In this document: positions 8,765 through 19,120 of the stretch, one piece after another
Position numbering within the stretch: the stretch's first letter is position 1
How the letters are laid out: the number at the start of each line of letters is the position of its first letter
DNA from: Bacteroidales bacterium
Lineage (GTDB): Bacteria; Bacteroidota; Bacteroidia; Bacteroidales; F082
Length of the DNA: 40,294 nt
Assembly (NCBI GenBank): GCA_017381865.1
Contig: JAFOBJ010000070.1
Span: forward strand, 1-40,294
Direction of reading: 5' to 3'
Notes under the pieces: model-generated
What the model was told of the DNA's origin: nothing
The model's database searches: none
The model's input: only the letters and a program-made list of their open reading frames with translations
Made by a program: the position numbers and the translations under genes

Positions 8765-11700
8765 ATGGACAAAAAACGCATTTTTCAGGAGTTTTTAGGC
8801 TTGATTTTGCTGACAATGTTATTAATTTTGGGCAATATCATCATAAAATCAAAAAACAGCGAAGAAAGAGTTACAAACAAAATTTCTTCCTCGCTTGAAA
8901 AAATTCAAAGCAGACACGACAGCCTTACTTTCGATTTTAAAAATAATTTTTTGTCCATAATTTCTGAACCTGAAAAATTTTATCCAATAAATCCGACAAT
9001 AAATTCCAATGATGGAAACGCAAAATATTGCGGTTCTACGGAGGCGATTTACATTTTCAAAAACGACAGCCTCATTTATTGGAACTCCGACCAAAACGAT
9101 CCAGAAACACTTCTCAAAAAAAATTCTTCCGAAAAAAATATATTCACTCAAGGAAACAATCAATTTTTTTTAACATTCATTCAAATTGATTCCTTAAAAT
9201 TTTTCACATCTACCCCACTCTATTACAAGAATCCAAATATTTCAGACAAAAACATTTTTCTTCCAGAAAAAATCAATGGGTCATACGAAATCTATTTCAA
9301 CATAAACGATAACAAAATAAATTTTAACATTAATTATCAAGCAAAAATGAATCATCTGGATGCATATCTGCTTGGATTATTGTTAATAATTATTTTCATA
9401 AAAAGCCTTATCCTAACTTACAAAGTTATAAAGCTATCAGCCAACAGCCGACAATTGTCTGTCAATAGTTTGTTTTTTATAGCCAGTTGCTTAATCTATT
9501 TAATTATCATAATCTTACAGAATAATTTATTCATATCCACTTCCGATTTATTCGGAATTTCATTCTTAAAACAAGATTGTAAATTTTCATTTAGCTTAGG
9601 AAGTCTGGCAGAATTTACAATATTATTTTTCACAAACGCAATAGTATTTTCATTAAACTTCAAAAAAGAAATATCACTCAAAAATAGTACAAGAATAATT
9701 TCAAGTTGTTTTACATTTATCTTTATATTATTGATATACACATATTTAACATATGAACTGATTTCAAATATCAATATCCCATTCTCATTTTTAGAAATTT
9801 ACAACACAACAACGAACACTTACATATTCCTTATATTAATAGTAGCACTCACCTGCTCTGTCATTATTGTTTTACAAAGCTTAATAAAAATTTTCATAAG
9901 CGAAAAACAATCCTACCTTTGGTCAATTGTAGCATTTCTAATCATCGGAGCAATTTTCGAGATAATTCTAAATAAATTTATAGAATTACGATTTTCAATA
10001 ATTACAACTATTATTGGAATATTATTCTACATGAGTTTAGTTTGGGAACAAAAATCAAAATTAAAAATCAAGAGTATTATTAGAAATATTATAGTTATCA
10101 CACTTATAACCACCCAATTAACTTACATTCTTTATCTTGTAAAAGAAAATAAGGAATATGAAGAAATGTCGTGGTTTGCGAACGTAATTGGCGACGAATC
10201 TGACAAGGATTTTGAAAATGCAATATTAGAGGCAGCTGAAAAGTTAAAAAATGATAACAATATCATCACTTGGCAAAAGAAAAACGAATTCCCTTCCGAC
10301 GACAGTATCTTAAATTATTTTAACGAAAAATATTTTAACACAGACGAAATCAAGGATTATTACAAAGCCGTCACACTTTGTGACACATCAACAATTCTAA
10401 TTCTCGAAACTTTGAACGATTACGAATTGAATTGCAACGATTTATTCAATGAAATATTGGAAATTAATCATACAAAAAAGATTAGCAATGAGTTAACCTT
10501 AGTCGATGACCCGACAACTGACAGCTACTATATTTTAAAGCTAAACCTCTCTCCTATCGATTCTAATCATCTAAACATCTGTTATATAGAGTTTTACAAA
10601 GAATACATCTTAAACAACATCGGCATTCCAGAGATTATCACTTCTTCGGAAAACGTAATTCTGCCAAAGCTTGTAAACTATTCTTTCAGTTGTTATAAAG
10701 AAAATATTTTACAATACAAATACGGACGATACAACTATCCTAACGAATTGGATAATTTTAGATATAAAGACGAAGAATACGTTAAAACAAGGATTTTCAA
10801 GCATTTAATAAAAAATATTGACGAAAATAAAACAATTATCATCACCATTGAGAAACCTCGTTTCATTGACGTCATCGCTCCTTTCTCTTATATTTTCATC
10901 ATTCTTACATTGATGTACCTTCTTAATCTTAAACTACATAGGAAACAAGAAATCATCGATTATCATCAGACTTTACATGCAAAAATGCAATTAACAATCA
11001 TTTTAACATTAGGGTTGTCATTTATAGTTGCAGGCATCACGTCATTTATATTTATGCGTAACTCATTAAACCGTAAAACCTTTGAGTTTCAATACGAAAA
11101 AAACAAAAGCATAGTAAAGAACCTAGAAAATGATTTCGGTAAAAAATCAATCACGGAATACGATTATCTTAAAAATTATAAAGAAAATAATTTCATTGAT
11201 ATTAACATTTACGACCTAAATGGCTATTTGATAAATACGACACAGCCAAAATTGTTTGAAGGATTTAAGTCGAAGATTATCAACAGAAAAGCATACGAAT
11301 CTATCAAGTTAAAAAACAGATTCCATTATTCATGTGAAGAAAAAATAGATAGAACAATTTACAATTCTTCATATTTCCCATTAAAAGATAAAGAAGGTAA
11401 CACTCAGGCTATCATCAACATACCATATTTCGACAACAATATGGAAAGTAAAATCAATATGTCGAATTTCATCATTACATATCTTAATATAATTTTAGTT
11501 TTGATGGGAGCATCGGCATTAGTTGTCATTCTTGTAACAAGAAACACTATTAAACCATTGAAAACCATTCAAGACAAGATGCAGAGAATCAGCTTGACCG
11601 GCAAAAATGAAGAAATTGAATGGAATAGTAAAGACGAAATCGGTGATTTGATTAAGATTTACAATAATCTTATTAAAGAACTGGAAATCAGTGCGAATAA

Positions 11701-12382
11701 GTTAATGCGTTCGGAGAGAGAAACTGCTTGGAGAGAGATGGCTCGTCAGGTGGCTCATGAAATTAAAAATCCGTTAACACCAATGAAGCTTAACATTCAA
11801 TTCTTGCAAATGGCATGGAATGAAAAAGACCCAAATATCGACAAGAAATTAAGAGAAACAACGAACACATTATTGGAACAAATCGACATACTTTCGAACA
11901 TTGCAACGGCATTTTCAAACTATGCGAAGTTACCTCAAAAGAACACCAGTATTTTCAATATTAAAGATTTAATAATCAATACAATAAATCTTTACGATAA
12001 TAATCCGAACATTAATATTACATTTAAAGAAGAAAACGAAAGCGATTATATCATTGAATCCGACAAGAACAATTTGAGTATCGTTTTTGGCAATATCATC
12101 AAAAATGCAATCCAAGCTATTGGCAAGAAAGAAGACGGAAATATCTTAATAAAAATTAAGGATGTTAAAGAATATTATAATATAGAAATCAGCGACAATG
12201 GCTGTGGCATACGAGATGAAGAAAAGAAAAAAATCTTCATGCCAAATTTCACGACGAAGTCGAGTGGAATGGGTGTCGGATTATCAATAGTTTATGACAT
12301 TTTAGAGACATTAGAAAGCACCATAAGTTTTGAAAGCGAAGTCGGGAAAGGAACAATTTTCACAATAAATATTAAGAAATAA
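8765..12382 (+). CDS. NtrY-like multi-pass membrane sensor histidine kinase
   Basis: A 1205-residue sensor kinase. A first membrane helix is at about residues 10-27, followed by an extracytoplasmic stretch, then a bundle of hydrophobic helices (about 195-450), a second extracytoplasmic region, two helices near 700-760, another sensor segment, and a final helix near 900-925 leading into a HAMP linker. The dimerisation helix has AHEIKNPLTPMKL with the phospho-acceptor His998, as in NtrY-type kinases. The ATPase domain shows the N box IIKNAIQAI, the G1 box DNGCGI (Asp1144) and the G2 box GMGVGLSI. No response regulator gene is adjacent, so the partner is unknown. Residues about 224-236 come from a word repeat placed between membrane helices. 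Confidence 0.93.
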   Translation: MDKKRIFQEFLGLILLTMLLILGNIIIKSKNSEERVTNKISSSLEKIQSRHDSLTFDFKNNFLSIISEPEKFYPINPTINSNDGNAKYCGSTEAIYIFKNDSLIYWNSDQNDPETLLKKNSSEKNIFTQGNNQFFLTFIQIDSLKFFTSTPLYYKNPNISDKNIFLPEKINGSYEIYFNINDNKINFNINYQAKMNHLDAYLLGLLLIIIFIKSLILTYKVIKLSANSRQLSVNSLFFIASCLIYLIIIILQNNLFISTSDLFGISFLKQDCKFSFSLGSLAEFTILFFTNAIVFSLNFKKEISLKNSTRIISSCFTFIFILLIYTYLTYELISNINIPFSFLEIYNTTTNTYIFLILIVALTCSVIIVLQSLIKIFISEKQSYLWSIVAFLIIGAIFEIILNKFIELRFSIITTIIGILFYMSLVWEQKSKLKIKSIIRNIIVITLITTQLTYILYLVKENKEYEEMSWFANVIGDESDKDFENAILEAAEKLKNDNNIITWQKKNEFPSDDSILNYFNEKYFNTDEIKDYYKAVTLCDTSTILILETLNDYELNCNDLFNEILEINHTKKISNELTLVDDPTTDSYYILKLNLSPIDSNHLNICYIEFYKEYILNNIGIPEIITSSENVILPKLVNYSFSCYKENILQYKYGRYNYPNELDNFRYKDEEYVKTRIFKHLIKNIDENKTIIITIEKPRFIDVIAPFSYIFIILTLMYLLNLKLHRKQEIIDYHQTLHAKMQLTIILTLGLSFIVAGITSFIFMRNSLNRKTFEFQYEKNKSIVKNLENDFGKKSITEYDYLKNYKENNFIDINIYDLNGYLINTTQPKLFEGFKSKIINRKAYESIKLKNRFHYSCEEKIDRTIYNSSYFPLKDKEGNTQAIINIPYFDNNMESKINMSNFIITYLNIILVLMGASALVVILVTRNTIKPLKTIQDKMQRISLTGKNEEIEWNSKDEIGDLIKIYNNLIKELEISANKLMRSERETAWREMARQVAHEIKNPLTPMKLNIQFLQMAWNEKDPNIDKKLRETTNTLLEQIDILSNIATAFSNYAKLPQKNTSIFNIKDLIINTINLYDNNPNINITFKEENESDYIIESDKNNLSIVFGNIIKNAIQAIGKKEDGNILIKIKDVKEYYNIEISDNGCGIRDEEKKKIFMPNFTTKSSGMGVGLSIVYDILETLESTISFESEVGKGTIFTINIKK
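9435..9471. repeat. Word repeat (GCCAACAG / GTCAATAG family) inside the kinase gene
   Basis: CAGCCAACAGCCGACA followed by TCTGTCAATAGT encodes SANSRQLSVNS in a loop between predicted membrane helices. The word resembles those at 7911 and 19648. Confidence 0.65.
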
Positions 12383-12410
12383 AATTAAGGAGTAAATTAT
12401 TATATTTGCA

Positions 12411-12418
12411 AAAATAAA
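12411..12418 (+). promoter_or_regulatory. Bacteroidota -7 element for the S8 peptidase gene
   Basis: TATATTTG is an exact TAnnTTTG match, 12 nt before the ATG at 12431. No convincing -33 TTG was found at the usual spacing. Confidence 0.5.
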
Positions 12419-12430
12419 AATAGACATAAT

Positions 12431-15400
12431 ATGAGAAAGTTAGTTTTTTGTTTCATACTAATGCTTGCCACGAGCATAATAAGTTTTGCACAAAATGTTA
12501 TTGACCCTGAATTACAGTCTGTTATAAATCAGAAAAATAATGAAAAAATCAGCATAAACATTATTTTCAAATCACAATTAGACCGTGTAGATTTAAGAGA
12601 ACGCTCAAATCAATTCATCGACAGAGAAACCAAGCGTCAAGCTGTGATTAAAGAACTGAAAAATTTTTCCAGCGAATCGCAACAAGAAGTTCTTTCCATC
12701 ATAAAGTCAGCTGAAAGCAAAAATGAAGTTTCAGATATTGTATGTCACTGGCTTTCAAATTCTATCACATGTACGACAACAAGAGGAGTCATCGAACAAT
12801 TAGCAAAGCGTGACGATATTTTGTTGATTGGACACAATTGCGACAGAAACGTTCTTTGTGACGAAGTCAGCACTGCTGCAGAAGAAGGTAAGGAAATCAC
12901 TGAAAATGTTGTCAAAGTCAATGCGCCAAAGGTTTGGGATTTAGGTTACACAGGCAAAGGCGTTTTAGTTGCGATATTAGACACTGGTGTCAACTATGAA
13001 CATCCAGATTTAGCCGACCATCTTTGGGACGGCGGTTCGGAATATCCAAATCACGGTTATAACTCATATTACGGCACCAAGGAAACCATGGACAAGCGTG
13101 GACACGGCACACACTGTGCAGGTACGATTTGCGGCGATGGCAGTGGCGAAAAACGTACTGGCGTCGCTCCTGACGTGACTTTGATGTGTATCAAAGCATT
13201 AAACGATGAAGGCTCAGCAAACGCCAATTCTATCATCAGCGGAATGGAATTCGCCATTGAACATGGAGCCGATGTATTAAGCATGTCGTTAGGCATCGCA
13301 AACTCATCGATAACAGACAGAACAATATTGCGTCAAACTTGCATCAATGTTTTAGAAGCAGGCGTAATCGCTTCTGTAGCAGCAGGTAACGAAGGAGAAA
13401 ATATAAATTCCAATCCAATTCCAAACAACGTAAGAGTTCCAAGCAGCTGCCCAGCACCATGGATTCATCCTGACCAACAAGGCAATGCCGGCGGAACATC
13501 ATGCGTTGTTTCCGTAGGCGCAGTCGACAAAAACGACAAAAGAGCCTCCATTTCTTCACAAGGCCCTGTGACATGGGAAAACACATCTTACGCCGACTAT
13601 CCATACGAACCAGAAATCGGCTTGATACGCCCTGACGTATGCGCTCCAGGCAAAGACGTAGTTTCATTAAACTATAACAGCAACGGATACACAATAAAGA
13701 CTGGTACTTCCATGGCAGCACCATGCGTTGCAGGTATCATGTGCCTCATGCTGGAAAAAAATCCTAATCTGACGCCAGCAGAAATAAGCATGATATTAGA
13801 AACAACAGCCGTAAAACTCGCCGACAAGAAAAATAACGAAACTGGCTCCGGAAGAGTCGACGCCCTCGCTGCAATCAATGCGATTGACATGGGTAATATC
13901 ATCTTCAAAAACCTAACTTTCAGCGACGAAAACAATAACGGCATGATAAACACTGGAGAAGAAATCAAATTAAATATAGAATTTGAAAACACTTCAAGCG
14001 AAACATACAACGACATCACTGCTAAATTAACATGTACCAACAATTTGGTCAATATTACTAACGACAATATAAAAATAGATGAAATCGCTGCAAATCAAAC
14101 ATTTAACATCAACGAACAATTCGTTTTCATTATTGATAAAAAAGTTGAAGACAAAGAAAAACTTCACTTCGATGTTGAGTTTTATAATGGCGAAACAAGA
14201 ATTTCATCAACAAGATTTTCTATCATTGTAACAGACAAAGCTATCAGATTCTCTTCGTTTATTGTCAGCAACGACGACAACGACAACGGTATTCTTGAAG
14301 CAGGAGAAAGTGCAGATTTAGGCATCATTTTGAACAATTCCGGAAGCGAAATAGCATTAAATCTCAATGGAATTTTGAAGAGCGACAGCGAATTCATAAC
14401 AATAAACAGCGACAATGCAGAATTCGGCTCTATCGCTCCAAATGCCTCAACAACAGCATATTACAACATAACATTATCAAATGATGCCACAGGTTATCTT
14501 GACATTCCTTTCGAATTAGAGATAAAAGACAAGTATAATGATGTAAATAACTTAGATATCAATTACATAAGTTCCTGCGACATTGTATACACATTACGCG
14601 ATGATTTCGGCGACGGATGGATGGGAGCTAAGATTTTCGCTCATTACAGCGATAATTCAGAATCAGACACTTACACACTCGTCAATGGAGATGCAGAAAC
14701 ATTTACCAAGACTTTAGACACTGGCGTAGAAGTATCTCTCGAATGGAAAAAGGGCAGCATGGACTCAGAATGCCGTTACAGCATAAATTATGCAAACGGA
14801 ACAGAGATTTATAGCGGCAAAGGAACACAAAAAGGAATATTCTTCAGCTGGGTCAACAATTGTTCATCGTTAGAAAAAACAATAAAGACAGGTGAAGCTG
14901 TAAAGAATTTCGATATAGAAGTCGGAACACATTCAGCGACATTAAAATGGGAAAAACCTGAAACAGAAGGCGTTAAACATTACGAAATTTATCGTGAGAC
15001 AATGCTTATCGACACAACTTTAAACCTTTATTACAAAGACGAAAACTTGGTCAGCGGCTCTTACACTTACAACGTACGACCTGTTTATGAAGACTGTTTC
15101 GGTGCCACTTCCACAAAAGAGATAGCTTTCTGTGAAGGCGTCGAAGAAATGTTCGTTCCAAATGTGACGATATATCCAAATCCGGCTAGCGACAGACTTT
15201 ATGTTGAGACTCAGACACTGACTCAGACACTGACACTGACTATAGAGATTTATGATGTTTATGGAAGACTACAAGACCACAAGACCACAAGACTACAAGG
15301 TTGTATAGCTGTTGATGTAGTTAACTTAAACAGCGGCATTTACTTCGTGAAGGTCGTTACAGAAAACGGCAACGTCGTTAAGAGAATTGTAAAGTATTGA
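12431..15400 (+). CDS. Secreted subtilisin-like (S8) serine peptidase with T9SS sorting domain
   Basis: A 989-residue exported protease. The signal peptide MRKLVFCFILMLATSIISFA is followed by a propeptide-like region. The catalytic triad is Asp184 (AILDTGVNYEHPDL), His225 (GHGTHCAGT) and Ser427 (GTSMAAPCVAG). Beta-rich modules follow, including a DDFGDGWMGA domain and an FN3-like segment near residue 830-900. The tail (VTIYPNPASDRLYVE ... GIYFVKVVTENG ... KRIVKY) is a type A T9SS sorting domain, so the protein probably crosses the outer membrane by type IX secretion. Two word repeats are inserted in the tail (residues about 926-937 and 946-957), both between predicted beta strands. The flippase gene starts 4 nt after the stop, so they are likely co-transcribed. 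Confidence 0.95.
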   Translation: MRKLVFCFILMLATSIISFAQNVIDPELQSVINQKNNEKISINIIFKSQLDRVDLRERSNQFIDRETKRQAVIKELKNFSSESQQEVLSIIKSAESKNEVSDIVCHWLSNSITCTTTRGVIEQLAKRDDILLIGHNCDRNVLCDEVSTAAEEGKEITENVVKVNAPKVWDLGYTGKGVLVAILDTGVNYEHPDLADHLWDGGSEYPNHGYNSYYGTKETMDKRGHGTHCAGTICGDGSGEKRTGVAPDVTLMCIKALNDEGSANANSIISGMEFAIEHGADVLSMSLGIANSSITDRTILRQTCINVLEAGVIASVAAGNEGENINSNPIPNNVRVPSSCPAPWIHPDQQGNAGGTSCVVSVGAVDKNDKRASISSQGPVTWENTSYADYPYEPEIGLIRPDVCAPGKDVVSLNYNSNGYTIKTGTSMAAPCVAGIMCLMLEKNPNLTPAEISMILETTAVKLADKKNNETGSGRVDALAAINAIDMGNIIFKNLTFSDENNNGMINTGEEIKLNIEFENTSSETYNDITAKLTCTNNLVNITNDNIKIDEIAANQTFNINEQFVFIIDKKVEDKEKLHFDVEFYNGETRISSTRFSIIVTDKAIRFSSFIVSNDDNDNGILEAGESADLGIILNNSGSEIALNLNGILKSDSEFITINSDNAEFGSIAPNASTTAYYNITLSNDATGYLDIPFELEIKDKYNDVNNLDINYISSCDIVYTLRDDFGDGWMGAKIFAHYSDNSESDTYTLVNGDAETFTKTLDTGVEVSLEWKKGSMDSECRYSINYANGTEIYSGKGTQKGIFFSWVNNCSSLEKTIKTGEAVKNFDIEVGTHSATLKWEKPETEGVKHYEIYRETMLIDTTLNLYYKDENLVSGSYTYNVRPVYEDCFGATSTKEIAFCEGVEEMFVPNVTIYPNPASDRLYVETQTLTQTLTLTIEIYDVYGRLQDHKTTRLQGCIAVDVVNLNSGIYFVKVVTENGNVVKRIVKY
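15207..15240. repeat. Tandem ACTCAGACACTG repeat in the peptidase tail
   Basis: Two full ACTCAGACACTG units plus a partial one encode TQTLTQTLTLT in the T9SS domain. The unit is 12 nt, so it keeps the frame and repeats TQTL. Confidence 0.85.
15267..15299. repeat. Tandem GACTACAA/GACCACAA repeat in the peptidase tail
   Basis: Four 8-nt units (ACTACAAG, ACCACAAG, ACCACAAG, ACTACAAG) encode RLQDHKTTRLQ. It is the same word family as inside tsaB on the opposite strand, and the translated words RLQD and KTTRLQ are shared. Confidence 0.88.
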
Positions 15401-15404
15401 TAAT

Positions 15405-16910
15405 ATGAAGAATCCAATCAAGGCATTAGCAGGGCAGACGGTCATTTACGGATTAGGCACGATAGTGCCGAGGCTGCTCAATTATTTATTGACGCCTTTT
15501 TATGTTCGCGTCTTCGTCTCTGGCGAATACGGACAAATCTCGGAGTTATACGCCTGGATTGCCTTGATGCTTGCGATTTTAACATTCGGAATGGAGACGA
15601 CATTCTTCCGTTTCTCGCAAAAAGAAGACAGCAGGAAAGTCTTTAACAATGCAGAAACGCTCGTGCTTTTGATAAGCGTCGTCTTCCTCCTATTTTACAG
15701 CATTTTCTACAAATCATTTGCAGAACTCATTCATTACGAATTCAACAGCTATTACGTTCTCTTGTTAGGAATTATCGTAGCGGTTGACGCAGCAGCAGCG
15801 ATTCCTTTCGCGATGTTAAGAAAAGAAAACAAAGCTGGACGCTTCAGCATGATAAAGACAGTCAATGTCTTGACAAACATCTTCTTTAACATTCTGTTCC
15901 TAGTCATCATTCCAGAAAAGTCGATGATGATGGCAGAACGTATCTTCGGAGAACAAACATCGTTACTAATTTGGGTATTCATTTCCAATATCTTAGCAAG
16001 TATTTTAAACTTAATATTACTTGCGCCGCAACTTTCAACATTAAAGATAAGCCTCAACAAAGAACTCATCGTTCCGATGTTGAAATATTCATTCCCGATT
16101 CTGTTGATAAGTCTAGTCGGAATGATAAATGAAGTCGCAGATAAAATCTTAATCAAATATCTTGTCACGATTCCCGATGCTAACATTCTGTCCGACATGA
16201 ACATAACAGGCGACGAGTACGCCATGCAGCAGCTCGGAATCTATTCTGCCAACTTCAAGCTCGGCGTGCTGATGACGATTTTCATCCAGATGTTCCGCTT
16301 CGCCTCGGAACCATTCTTCTTCGGTCACGCAAAAGACCGCAACGCCCCGACATTATACGCAAAAGTCATGACGTATTTCGTCATATTCTGCCTGCTCATC
16401 TTCTTGGGCGTCATGTTTTATATGGACATACTTCAACATTTCGTAGGAAGAAACGGCAGCGATTACCGAGAAGGATTGAAAATCGTCCCTATCATCTTAA
16501 TCGCCAATATGTTATACGGAATCGTATTCAATCTTTCAATATGGTTTAAACTTTCCGACAAAACATATTACGGAACTGTAATAGCGATAATCGGTTCAAT
16601 AATAACATTGATTTGTTTCTTCACATTAATTCCAAAAATCGGTTATATGGGAGCCGCCATCGCACACCTGGCGTGTTACTGCGTGATGATGCTCGTATCA
16701 TATTTCTGGGGACAGCGCGTATTCCCAATTCCTTATCAAATCGGAAGAATATCAATCTATTGCATATTAGCATTCGTTTTATTTATCGTAAGCAATTTCT
16801 TAACAGATTTTAACATTATTTTAAAACTTACAATAAATACTTTGATGTTAATATCATATATTGCAATAGTTTTCGTTTTAGAAAGAAAAAATCCACTCAA
16901 AATAGAATAA
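15405..16910 (+). CDS. Wzx-type polysaccharide flippase / lipid-linked oligosaccharide transporter
   Basis: A 501-residue integral membrane protein with about 12-14 hydrophobic helices, beginning [24 protein letters not shown] and continuing [14 protein letters not shown], typical of polysaccharide-biosynthesis export proteins of the MOP superfamily. Such proteins move lipid-linked sugar units across the inner membrane. It starts 4 nt after the S8 peptidase and ends 10 nt before dut. No glycosyltransferases are adjacent, so its substrate is unknown. In Bacteroidales this flippase commonly precedes dut, TPR and DUF4292 genes (from memory), so it may serve a core envelope glycan rather than a capsule locus. 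Confidence 0.88.
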   Translation: MKNPIKALAGQTVIYGLGTIVPRLLNYLLTPFYVRVFVSGEYGQISELYAWIALMLAILTFGMETTFFRFSQKEDSRKVFNNAETLVLLISVVFLLFYSIFYKSFAELIHYEFNSYYVLLLGIIVAVDAAAAIPFAMLRKENKAGRFSMIKTVNVLTNIFFNILFLVIIPEKSMMMAERIFGEQTSLLIWVFISNILASILNLILLAPQLSTLKISLNKELIVPMLKYSFPILLISLVGMINEVADKILIKYLVTIPDANILSDMNITGDEYAMQQLGIYSANFKLGVLMTIFIQMFRFASEPFFFGHAKDRNAPTLYAKVMTYFVIFCLLIFLGVMFYMDILQHFVGRNGSDYREGLKIVPIILIANMLYGIVFNLSIWFKLSDKTYYGTVIAIIGSIITLICFFTLIPKIGYMGAAIAHLACYCVMMLVSYFWGQRVFPIPYQIGRISIYCILAFVLFIVSNFLTDFNIILKLTINTLMLISYIAIVFVLERKNPLKIE

Positions 16911-16920
16911 AAACATAATT

Positions 16921-17358
16921 ATGACAGTAAAAATCATCAACAAATCAGACAATAATTTACCTGCATACGAGACAAGCAGCTCAGCAGGCATGGATTTAAG
17001 AGCTTATTTACCAGAAGGTCCAATCACTTTGAAACCAATGCAAAGAACTCTCGTTCCAACAGGACTTTTCATGGAGATTCCAGAAGGCTACGAAGGACAA
17101 GTGAGACCACGCAGCGGATTGGCAATAAAACATGGCATCACAGTGCTCAACACACCAGGAACCATCGATGCCGACTACAGAGGTGAAGTGAAAATCATAC
17201 TTATCAACTTGTCAGACACCGATTTCGTCATCAACAGCGGCGAAAGAGTAGCACAAATCGTTTTCGCTAAATGCGAACAAATGGAAGTCGTTAATGTTGA
17301 AACATTAAGTGAGACAGAAAGAGGCGAAGGCGGTTTTGGACATACGGGAAGGAAATAA
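16921..17358 (+). CDS. dut: dUTP diphosphatase
   Basis: Hydrolyses dUTP to dUMP and pyrophosphate, which keeps uracil out of DNA and feeds dTMP synthesis. At 145 residues it is a normal trimeric dUTPase. The conserved motifs appear in order: [10 protein letters not shown] (motif 1), RSGLAIKHG (motif 2), [12 protein letters not shown] (motif 3, with the catalytic Asp), RVAQIVF (motif 4) and the C-terminal glycine-rich lid [10 protein letters not shown] (motif 5). It sits in the operon that begins with the S8 peptidase/flippase genes. A pair of overlapping inverted repeats starts 5 nt after its stop. Confidence 0.98.
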   Translation: MTVKIINKSDNNLPAYETSSSAGMDLRAYLPEGPITLKPMQRTLVPTGLFMEIPEGYEGQVRPRSGLAIKHGITVLNTPGTIDADYRGEVKIILINLSDTDFVINSGERVAQIVFAKCEQMEVVNVETLSETERGEGGFGHTGRK

Positions 17359-17362
17359 ATTA

Positions 17363-17406
17363 GCAATGAGTTGTGAGCTCATAACTCATTGCTCACAACT
17401 CACAGC
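17363..17406. repeat. Word repeat forming two alternative hairpins
   Basis: GCAATGAGTT (17363-17372) pairs with AACTCATTGC (17383-17392), while GAGTTGTGAGC (17368-17378) pairs with GCTCACAACTC (17391-17401). The two stems overlap and exclude each other. It is part of the GCTCA(C/T)A word family and lies just ahead of the TPR gene start. Confidence 0.75.
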
Positions 17407-17419
17407 AAATAAAAATGTA

Positions 17420-19120
17420 ATGCGTAGAATCTTATTCATATTATCATTATTGTCGGCAATTTCCATCAATGGATTTTGTCAGGACACATTGCAACCTAAG
17501 GCGAACCTTGCTCAGAATGCGGAGTTTTTCTCTAAAGGCATTGAAGAAAAATACAATGAAAACTTCGACATGGCGATAGGAAATTTCGAGGAAGCGTTAA
17601 AAGCATTTCCTGAAGATCATGCGAGCATGTATGAACTCAGTGCGCTTTACTACAACCAAGGATTGCCAGAAAAAGGTTTCGAGATGATTAAAAAAGCCGT
17701 TGAACTCGACAGCACAAACAAATGGTATAAGATTCGCCTCGCTGAGTTTTACAAACAAAACTACGATTACGAGTCATTCGTCAATATTTATAACGAATTA
17801 CTTGAAAATGAACCAAATAACCTAGATTATCTAGAAGTATACATCGACGCTTTGCTTAAACTTGAAAGATTTGAGCAAATGATAGAAAAACTTGATGTTT
17901 TTGAAGACAACATCGGCGTGAGCGAATACATTTCGATGATGAAAATAGAGACTTACAATCTTCTTGGCAACGAGGATAAAGTCATTGAAGAAATGGAAAA
18001 ACTCACGAAAGCATTTCCGTATGAAACCAAATATATGTCGGTTTTGGCTGAAATCTACATGCAAAGCAAGCAAGAAGATAAAGCCTACGACTTATATCTT
18101 AAAGTAAAAGAACTCAATCCAGAAGACCCTTACATAAACACCTCATTATTAGAATATTATCAGAAGAAAGGTGAAATTGACAAAGCTTTTGAAGAATTTA
18201 TCTTAACGATAAAAAACAAGAAGTTGGATTACAATACCAAGGCACAGATTTACGAATATTGGTTCGACAGCAAAGAAGAAAGCGACGACATCACAGAAGA
18301 AGCTGAGATTGCAGGCAACGCATTCATCGAGGCGCATCCTGACAAGGAATTAGGATATTTTGTCATTGGTTCTGTACATTTTAACAACGGCGACTTTGTT
18401 AACGCACGAAAATATTATCAAGAAGCGATAGCTCGCGACAGTACTAGCTTCGCCGCATGGTATCAGTTAATCATTGCCGATATGGAACTTAATGATGCCG
18501 ACGCTTTATACGAACACACTTTAAGTGCGCAGCGATTTTATCCTGAGCAGCCACTGTTTTATCTCTTCAACGGTGTGGCTCTCATTGAGATGGATAAACT
18601 TAACGAGGCTGTCAAAATACTTGAAAAAGGCAGATTCCTGTCGGCCAACAAAGAACTCACTGCAAACTTCGACACTTATATCGCAGACATTTATCACGAA
18701 CTAGGTGAGAAAGAAAAAATGTATAAACAATACGATAAAGTATTGAGAAACGACCCTGAAAACGTTTATGTATTAAACAATTACGCATATTTTCTTTCAG
18801 AAGACAACATAAGATTGGACGAAGCTCTGAAAATGTCGGCGATAACAATCGAAAAAGAACCCCAAAATGCGACTTATCTAGACACTTACGCCTGGATTTT
18901 ATATAAACTCGAACGCTACAAAGAAGCAAAAAAATGGATGGAAAAAGTGTTCATCTACGATAAAAACGCTAGCGGCGTCAACTATGAACATTACGGCGAT
19001 ATTTTATACAGATTAGGCGAAACAAAAAAAGCTGTTCAAAACTGGAAAAAAGCAAAACAATTAGGCGAAACATCAGAATTTATTGACCAAAAGATAAAAG
19101 ATGAGAAGATTTACGAATAG
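17420..19120 (+). CDS. Exported tetratricopeptide-repeat protein
   Basis: A 566-residue protein of TPR repeats. The start MRRILFILSLLSAISINGFCQ gives a signal peptide; the frame also opens earlier at 17309 inside dut, but that extension runs through the word repeat and lacks a signal, so ATG 17420 is preferred. Repeats such as MYELSALYYNQGLPEKGFEM and the later KMYKQYDKVLRNDPENVYVLNNYAYFLSE show the 34-residue TPR pattern across most of the length. The likely role is a periplasmic or outer-membrane scaffold. The 3' end overlaps the DUF4292 gene by 20 nt, so translation is probably coupled. A TPR gene in this position between dut and DUF4292 is, as I recall, common in Bacteroidales. Confidence 0.9.
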   Translation: MRRILFILSLLSAISINGFCQDTLQPKANLAQNAEFFSKGIEEKYNENFDMAIGNFEEALKAFPEDHASMYELSALYYNQGLPEKGFEMIKKAVELDSTNKWYKIRLAEFYKQNYDYESFVNIYNELLENEPNNLDYLEVYIDALLKLERFEQMIEKLDVFEDNIGVSEYISMMKIETYNLLGNEDKVIEEMEKLTKAFPYETKYMSVLAEIYMQSKQEDKAYDLYLKVKELNPEDPYINTSLLEYYQKKGEIDKAFEEFILTIKNKKLDYNTKAQIYEYWFDSKEESDDITEEAEIAGNAFIEAHPDKELGYFVIGSVHFNNGDFVNARKYYQEAIARDSTSFAAWYQLIIADMELNDADALYEHTLSAQRFYPEQPLFYLFNGVALIEMDKLNEAVKILEKGRFLSANKELTANFDTYIADIYHELGEKEKMYKQYDKVLRNDPENVYVLNNYAYFLSEDNIRLDEALKMSAITIEKEPQNATYLDTYAWILYKLERYKEAKKWMEKVFIYDKNASGVNYEHYGDILYRLGETKKAVQNWKKAKQLGETSEFIDQKIKDEKIYE

